A stretch of 10,147 bases of DNA from Desulfobacteraceae bacterium (GTDB lineage Bacteria > Desulfobacterota > Desulfobacteria > Desulfobacterales > Desulfosarcinaceae), in the NCBI GenBank assembly GCA_027031325.1, contig JALVRI010000503.1, forward strand, positions 1 through 10,147, written 5' to 3'. Position numbers and translations under genes: made by a program. Each line of letters opens with the position of its first letter. Within the stretch, counting starts at the first letter, position 1. Below the pieces are notes generated by a model, which saw only the letters and a list, made by a program, of their open reading frames with translations, did not search any database and was not told the origin of the DNA. Of this stretch, positions 6,601 through 10,147 are shown in pieces.

Positions 6601-7791
6601 AGCCTTGAAAAAACGGCCCGGCTTGAACTGACGGCACCGTCTGCCGTACCCTGGACCGAAACCTGGGTTCTTGACGCAAGCCCCGTCTGGCATTGCAGTT
6701 TCAAGGGCCTGCCACCTGTGCAGCATCAGGATGCCGGCCGGATCTGGCGGCCTCGATGGCAACCCTGGCCCGGCGAAAAACTGACCATCAATGTCTCCCG
6801 CCCCAAGGCCTTGCCCGGACAGACGGTGACCATAGATCGGGCCGAACTGCAACTAAGGCCTTCCAGCCGCTTCATGGAAGCCGACATGAACCTGGCCATT
6901 CGTTCCAGCAAGGGTGGACAGTACAGCCTGGAGTTACCCGAAGGCGCATTGTTGCAATCGCTTCACAAAAACGGAAGAATGCAGCCCCTGGCCCAGGACG
7001 GACGCCTGGTTCTGATTCCACTGGATCCGGGACGCCAGGAGGTTCGTCTGGCCTGGCGCCAGCCCCACCAATGGAAGTTGGCCTGGCGGACGCCCCGGGT
7101 AAATCTGGGCCGGGAAGCGGTCAATGCCCGGATTGATCTGCATGTTCCAGGCAATCGCTGGCTTTTGTGGCTAAGCGGTCCGCGGCTGGGGCCGGCCGTG
7201 CTGTTCTGGAGTTACCTGGGGGCCTGCCTCCTGGCGGCCTTTTTCCTGGCCCGGACCGGGGTGACTGTTCTTGGGACCGGCCAATGGATGCTGCTTACCC
7301 TTGGATTATCTCAGGTTCCGGCCCCTGCCGGGGCCCTGGTGGCCGGCTGGCTGATTGCCCTTGGCTTGCGAAGGCGGCACTATCCCTGCCGGGGAGCCTT
7401 GAAGTTCGATTTGTTACAGTTGGCCCTTGTTGGGTTGACCCTGGCGGCCCTTGGGGTTTTGTATTGGGCCGTAAAGCAGGGTTTGATGGCGCCGCCGGAG
7501 ATGCAGGTGGCCGGCAACGGCTCATCGGCTTCCCTTTTGAGATGGTATCAGGACAGAATTGGAGGCAACATGCCTGCACCGATGATAGTGAGCCTGCCGC
7601 GCTGGACTTACCAGGCGCTGATGCTGCTCTGGTCATTGTGGCTGGTGGCGGCCCTGATAAAATGGCTGGGCTGGGGCTGGAACTGTTTCACTGCCGGAGG
7701 GATGTGGCGCAAACCAAACTGGCGTTTGAGGCGTAAAAAAGCAGGCTCCGGCCCAACCAGCGATCCTGGCCCGGATATTCCCGGAAGTTGA
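3694..7791 (+). CDS. Giant 1365-residue multi-pass membrane protein of unknown function, internally duplicated
   Basis: Residues 1-28 are a signal peptide (FFRRW, then a hydrophobic core ending in AYAWAA). Residues 29-470 look like a beta-rich extracytoplasmic region with cysteines C53 and C65. Membrane segments follow at about 476-492, 498-509 and 537-561, with HEPGAPR (510-516) between them. A linker leads to segments at 676-694 and 708-723; the latter ends like a second signal peptide (VAVRADE). A second extracytoplasmic region (726-1165) has C756 and C760. A final membrane cluster (about 1168-1186, 1198-1225, 1240-1260, 1306-1322) precedes a basic tail. The start has AGGA 7 nt upstream and overlaps the SDR stop (ATGA), implying translational coupling. 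The two halves share layout and motifs, suggesting duplication and fusion. I recall unnamed proteins with HEPGAPR-type segments in proteobacteria but know no function. An envelope role is inferred from topology only. Confidence 0.85.
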   Translation: MKFFRRWVSLFLLAITSLLLVQAYAWAAPDPGAPPELDRWKQWVLYSRQKRLCPPDFDNGGVTRCQWPSRLTLVVDRRGARFDQQWRIFAPGWVRLPGEKYLWPEAVQVNGKTRPVLERNGFPSLYLETGSYRVTGRFDWDRVPEMIKVPAQVGLVSLVVEGKMIPHPVLDDKQNLWIRKRAPAGRQARAGMQAYVVRLVRDTIPMRLITVVGLEVSGPPRKELLKPLLPENAIPMALDSALPVRLDKAGRMEVQLRPGSWQIRIEARMPGPVYNLAPPGLPYGDEVWAFEAHRRLRSVKVEGAALVEPSRTHLPENWRRFPAYLITRGSALVFKQLRRGASRPTADRLRLERDWWLDFDGKGFTVHDRIEGRLSRQWSLAMNRPAKLGRVAVRGQDRLITAHGPEGKAGVELRQGSLQLEADARLEGRSSRQPVTWWDHDFNRVRGRLHLPPGWRLLATAGVDTPPPTWLNQWNLLAFFVVLIVAIAVFKACGPGPGVLALVTMILVYHEPGAPRLVWLHLVAAMALKKKVESGFLRRLAAVWMAGALCVLAIQGVVFTVDQLKNGVFPQLDHPSGIHVGAKWSPPGGPAQEAMQTRPTAVPAVRSYKEQAKSIQQDQVRKQYSPLLDEYDPDALIPTGPGLPDWKWQTLPLVWNGPVTRNQTFRLYLISPTFNLALAVLRVACLALMFWAVVRPSRIWSRLQQATALGVIASMMILVPVAVRADETGSEGEFSGFPPAYLLEEFEKRLLEPPDCLPRCADLSRMDITVRDQRLQVLLQVHAAVDTAVALPAARGQWMPQQVLADGARMEALGSDRKGRLWAVVSAGRHTIAMLADIEGLDTIRLPLPLKPHLTTVSAPGWKVEGLQEGGKASDALILQRPVEEEATGEKEKFADVLSPFFKVTRHLQLGLNWRVETRVERLTPAVQPVVLKIPLLAGEAVTSAAIAVTNGFAMVRMGAGQQRAGFRSSLEKTARLELTAPSAVPWTETWVLDASPVWHCSFKGLPPVQHQDAGRIWRPRWQPWPGEKLTINVSRPKALPGQTVTIDRAELQLRPSSRFMEADMNLAIRSSKGGQYSLELPEGALLQSLHKNGRMQPLAQDGRLVLIPLDPGRQEVRLAWRQPHQWKLAWRTPRVNLGREAVNARIDLHVPGNRWLLWLSGPRLGPAVLFWSYLGACLLAAFFLARTGVTVLGTGQWMLLTLGLSQVPAPAGALVAGWLIALGLRRRHYPCRGALKFDLLQLALVGLTLAALGVLYWAVKQGLMAPPEMQVAGNGSSASLLRWYQDRIGGNMPAPMIVSLPRWTYQALMLLWSLWLVAALIKWLGWGWNCFTAGGMWRKPNWRLRRKKAGSGPTSDPGPDIPGS

Positions 7792-7815
7792 GCCTGGGCA
7801 ATTTTGATCCCAGGC
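7792..7815 (+). terminator. Hairpin immediately after the giant gene (weak terminator candidate)
   Basis: GCCTGGG (7792-7798) and CCCAGGC (7809-7815) form a perfect 7-bp GC-rich stem around a 10-nt A/T-rich loop, beginning at the first base after the stop codon. The following bases are GC-rich with no U-tract, so it is not a canonical intrinsic terminator. It may protect the 3' end or act with Rho. Confidence 0.4.
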
Positions 7816-7846
7816 CGCCGCCACCCAGGAGGCTGCAAGGAGAAAT

Positions 7847-7963
7847 TTGCCCCGGCCCATCGGTAGAAGTAACCGTACCCTGTTTCTCAGGATGTTAGTT
7901 ACGCTAAGCCATGGAGCCTTGATCGGGATATTCAATTGGATTATATACGGGCCAGCGGTCTGA
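7847..7963 (+). CDS. Possible 38-residue membrane microprotein (TTG start)
   Basis: A short frame opens with TTG at 7847, 4 nt after AAGGAG (7837-7842); a second Shine-Dalgarno-like AGGAGG lies at 7827-7832. It runs 38 codons to TGA at 7961. The product has a basic start (RPIGRSNR) and a hydrophobic, aromatic C-terminal half including GALIGIFNWIIYGP, as expected for a one-pass membrane peptide. Against it: the start is TTG, the spacing is short, and the codons (AGA, AGG, TTA, CTA, ATA) differ from the neighbours. I do not recognise the sequence. It lies in the 311-bp gap between the giant gene and recN. Confidence 0.25.
   Translation: MPRPIGRSNRTLFLRMLVTLSHGALIGIFNWIIYGPAV
7919..7947 (+). 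promoter_or_regulatory. Candidate promoter for recN
   Basis: TTGATC (7919-7924), a 17-bp spacer and TATATA (7942-7947) form a plausible sigma-70-type promoter about 155 nt before the recN start. Each hexamer matches consensus at 4 of 6. It overlaps the possible microprotein frame, which argues that at most one of the two is meaningful as drawn. I could not see a convincing LexA operator beside it. Confidence 0.35.
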
Positions 7964-7980
7964 ACTGCAGATGCCGGCCC

Positions 7981-8013
7981 TAGCAGCCTGTTAGGTATTA
8001 TCCGGGCCTGCTA
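7981..8013 (+). repeat. Imperfect hairpin in the recN leader region
   Basis: TAGCAGCC (7981-7988) can pair with GGCCTGCTA (8005-8013) with one bulged C. A short T run (ATTTC) follows. It may be a weak terminator closing the upstream transcription unit or a leader structure, but if the promoter at 7919-7947 is real this hairpin lies inside the recN leader. Confidence 0.3.
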
Positions 8014-8102
8014 TTTCACAGGTGTTCCGGTGGTCAATCACGCTTATTCCCGGATGCTGAGGAGTCAAATGCAGACTAGTTGAGTCTGGAGCTGGACAAG
8101 TA

Positions 8103-9809
8103 ATGCTCGAAGAGCTCTCCATTCGTAATTTTGCCATTATCGATGATCTTCACCTCCGGTTTGGACCCGGGCTGACAATTTTGAGTGGCGAGACCGGGGC
8201 CGGCAAATCGATAATCGTCAATGCCGTCAACCTCTTGCTGGGCGCAAGGGCCTCGTCGCGGATGATACGCAGCGGCAGCAAAACCGCCGAGGTGGAAGCC
8301 TTGTTCAGGATTCCACCCGACGGAGCGGTGGCGAAGCAGGTTGCTGCATCGGGCCTTGCCGGTGACGATGAGCAATGCCTGCTTGTACGCCGGGTGGTTG
8401 CCCGCAACAATCGCCACCGGATTTATATCAATGATCGCCTGGCTACCGTTCAGGCAATGTCCCGCCTGACGGAGAACCTGGCCAGTATTTCCGGGCAACA
8501 TGCCCATCAAAGGCTGCTGAAGGAAGAAAACCACCTTTTGATCCTGGACCAGTTCGCCGGCTTGCTGCCCCTGCGGGCCGAGGTGGCCGGCCTGTATCGC
8601 CGGCTTTTACCGCTGGTTGAACGCCGCCAAAAGCTTTTGGCGGCCAAACGGCGTCAGGCAGAGCAGCTGGAACTGTTGACCTTCCAGCGGAACGAGATCC
8701 GCCAGGCCGGGCTTGAAGAGGATGAGGATTTGCGCTTGGAACAGCAGCGGAGGCGACTGAAGAATATGCAGTCCCTCTTTGCCGCTGTGCATCGCAGTCT
8801 GGAGTTGCTTTACAACGCTGACGGGGCGGTCCTGGAACAACTGGCCGAAGTGGAAAAGGAGTTGGAGGGCGGTAGCCGGATTGATCCTGGACTGGCAGAC
8901 CTTGCCCGGGCTGTGAGCGATACGGTCTACCGGGTGGAAGATCTCAACGCCGAGTTGCGTTCTTATCTGAAAGGACTGGAAACCGATCAGGACCGGCTGG
9001 AAGAAGTTGAAGCGCGCCTGGATCTTATCAATCGTTTGAAGCGCAAATACGGCCCCAGCCTTCAAAAAGTCCTCGAATACGGTCGCAATCTCGAAAAAGA
9101 GCTGGAGTCAGTCGCCGGCCTGGACATGCAGATAGGCGAGTTAGAAGAAGAACTTGGCGATCTGCACAGCCGTTTATGCGAAGCCTGCAGTCGATTGTCA
9201 AAGGCCAGGCGCAAAGCGTGCTCGGCTTTGGCCGCCAGGATTGAAGCGGAATTGGCCGATCTGCAGATGGAGGGAACCCGCTTTGAGGTGTTGCTCGAAA
9301 AGATCGGCCCTCCGGCGGGAACCGAAGAGTTTTTCAGGTGCAGCAACGCCGCCTTGACCGAAACCGGGTGTGACAAGGCGGTTTTCATGATCGCCCCCAA
9401 CGTGGGCGAAGAACTTAAGCCCCTGGCCTCAATAGCCTCCGGTGGCGAATTGTCCCGGGTGGTTCTGGCGGTAAAAGTGATCCTGGCCGGGAACGAATCG
9501 GTGGAAACCTTGATTTTCGACGAGGTGGACGCAGGAATAGGCGGCCGGACCGCCGAGATGGTGGGCTCTAAATTGGCATCTTGTGCCGAGCATCACCAGA
9601 CATTGTGTATCACCCACCTGCCCCAGATTGCCAAGTTCGGACACCAGCACCTGCGGATTTCCAAAAGGGTGAAAAAAGGCCGCACCATTACCTCTGTGGA
9701 ACCCTTGACACGGGAGCAAAGGATCGAAGAGCTGGCACGCATGATCGGAGGCCGCAAAATCACCCCCACCACCTTGGCCCATGCACGAGAAATGCTGGAA
9801 ATTCTTTGA
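8103..9809 (+). CDS. recN: DNA repair ATPase RecN
   Basis: An SMC-like ATPase of 568 residues that acts in the cytoplasm in recombinational repair of double-strand breaks. The N terminus MLEELSIRNFAIIDDL is the characteristic RecN opening, followed by Walker A GETGAGKS (29-36). A long charged coiled-coil region spans roughly residues 150-370. The C-terminal half-domain has the ABC signature SGGELSR (446-452), Walker B LIFDE (470-474) and the switch histidine H505 in CITHLPQIA (502-510). All ATPase motifs are intact and the length is normal (E. coli 553, B. subtilis about 576). The nearest ribosome site is GGAG (8088-8091), 11 nt from the ATG, which is long. In many bacteria recN is LexA-controlled; no clear SOS box is visible to me in the 310 bp upstream. 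An FmdB-type gene follows on the same strand. Confidence 0.98.
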   Translation: MLEELSIRNFAIIDDLHLRFGPGLTILSGETGAGKSIIVNAVNLLLGARASSRMIRSGSKTAEVEALFRIPPDGAVAKQVAASGLAGDDEQCLLVRRVVARNNRHRIYINDRLATVQAMSRLTENLASISGQHAHQRLLKEENHLLILDQFAGLLPLRAEVAGLYRRLLPLVERRQKLLAAKRRQAEQLELLTFQRNEIRQAGLEEDEDLRLEQQRRRLKNMQSLFAAVHRSLELLYNADGAVLEQLAEVEKELEGGSRIDPGLADLARAVSDTVYRVEDLNAELRSYLKGLETDQDRLEEVEARLDLINRLKRKYGPSLQKVLEYGRNLEKELESVAGLDMQIGELEEELGDLHSRLCEACSRLSKARRKACSALAARIEAELADLQMEGTRFEVLLEKIGPPAGTEEFFRCSNAALTETGCDKAVFMIAPNVGEELKPLASIASGGELSRVVLAVKVILAGNESVETLIFDEVDAGIGGRTAEMVGSKLASCAEHHQTLCITHLPQIAKFGHQHLRISKRVKKGRTITSVEPLTREQRIEELARMIGGRKITPTTLAHAREMLEIL

Positions 9810-9820
9810 AACTTAACTCC

Positions 9821-9850
9821 TTGACAATTGGAACAGGATGATACTACAGA
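9821..9850 (+). promoter_or_regulatory. Candidate promoter for the FmdB-family gene
   Basis: A perfect -35 TTGACA (9821-9826) lies just after the recN stop. An 18-bp spacer leads to TACAGA (9845-9850), a weak -10. It would give the small zinc-ribbon gene its own transcript with a leader of about 35 nt. Read-through from recN is the alternative. Confidence 0.35.
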
Positions 9851-9876
9851 TGAATGCTTGAATCTTGCGGGCCGAA

Positions 9877-9884
9877 AAGGAGGT
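9877..9884 (+). promoter_or_regulatory. Strong ribosome binding site of the FmdB-family gene
   Basis: AAGGAGGT is a near-perfect Shine-Dalgarno sequence 7 nt before ATG 9892. It rules out the alternative in-frame start at 9865, which would place this site inside the coding region. Confidence 0.75.
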
Positions 9885-9891
9885 TGCGCCC

Positions 9892-10137
9892 ATGCCCATC
9901 TATGAGTTTCGCTGCCTGAAGTGTAATCATTGCCTCGAAATCCTGGTCATGAACAAGGATGAACAGGTCGAGATGAAATGTTCCCAATGCGGATCGAGTG
10001 AGCTGGAAAGGATAATGAGCTCAACCAACTATGCCATGGGCAGCGGTCAAGCTGCCAAAGGTGAAGCTGCGACCCAGACCAGGACATGTTCGAGCGGTAG
10101 TTGTACCACCTGGAATTTACCCGGTCACAGCCGCTGA
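9892..10137 (+). CDS. FmdB-family zinc-ribbon protein
   Basis: An 81-residue small protein of the FmdB/'regulatory protein, FmdB family' zinc-ribbon group (Pfam Zn-ribbon_8 type). It begins MPIYEFRC, the family hallmark. C8/C11 and C30/C33 make two CxxC knuckles expected to bind one zinc ion; C14 is an extra cysteine. Residues 45-63 are a Gly/Ala/Gln-rich linker, and the tail CSSGSC (66-71) followed by TTWNLPGH adds a third cysteine pair. I associate such tails with deltaproteobacterial members. The name comes from a putative regulator of formamidase genes in Methylophilus, but the role of most members is unknown and regulation should not be assumed. It lies 82 nt after recN and is complete in this window. 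Confidence 0.9.
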   Translation: MPIYEFRCLKCNHCLEILVMNKDEQVEMKCSQCGSSELERIMSSTNYAMGSGQAAKGEAATQTRTCSSGSCTTWNLPGHSR

Positions 10138-10147
10138 GCTATCTTTT

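Noticed and set aside
6241..6852. 203-codon minus-strand open frame inside the giant gene
   Set aside because: Low-complexity Gly/Pro/Arg-rich translation, no ribosome site considered convincing, and antisense to a well-supported gene.
8076..8534. 152-codon minus-strand open frame over the start of recN
   Set aside because: It is antisense to the Walker A region of an unmistakable RecN.

Overview
The window is about 10 kb of GC-rich chromosomal DNA, dense with genes and with no sign of phage, plasmid or intact insertion-sequence genes. The mix suggests a Gram-negative, probably Desulfobacterota (deltaproteobacterial) genome: an FmdB-type zinc-ribbon protein with the Cys-rich tail I associate with that group, a RecN, a CysZ/EI24-like membrane protein, and a small protein resembling ones I remember as 'cytoplasmic protein' in deltaproteobacteria. 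This placement is inference from sequence character, not from a search.

Left end, minus strand (55-1111): a tRNA-Ala(CGC) and tRNA-Trp(CCA) pair, both with encoded CCA, preceded by a plausible promoter. Upstream of them on the same strand is a 242-residue EI24/CysZ-like membrane protein. This gene is bracketed by two oppositely oriented copies of a 52-bp non-coding repeat (48 of 52 identical). The copy on the divergent side is one arm of a roughly 98-bp imperfect palindrome.

Centre, plus strand (1532-7791): a tightly spaced set, probably one operon, made of a small conserved protein of unknown function, a fumarylacetoacetate-hydrolase (FAH) family enzyme, an RmlD-like extended short-chain dehydrogenase/reductase, and a 1365-residue membrane protein whose start overlaps the previous stop by 4 bp. 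The giant protein is the most interesting gene here. It carries an N-terminal signal peptide, two long extracytoplasmic regions and several clusters of membrane segments. Its two halves look like an ancient tandem duplication, with a second signal-peptide-like segment in the middle.

Right end, plus strand (7792-10147): a 311-bp gap holding a hairpin, a possible 38-codon membrane microprotein and a candidate promoter; then recN (double-strand-break repair ATPase) and a small FmdB-family zinc-ribbon protein. No defence system, CRISPR array or secretion cluster is visible. The best candidates for something undescribed are the duplicated giant membrane protein with its operon partners, and the palindromic dispersed repeat.
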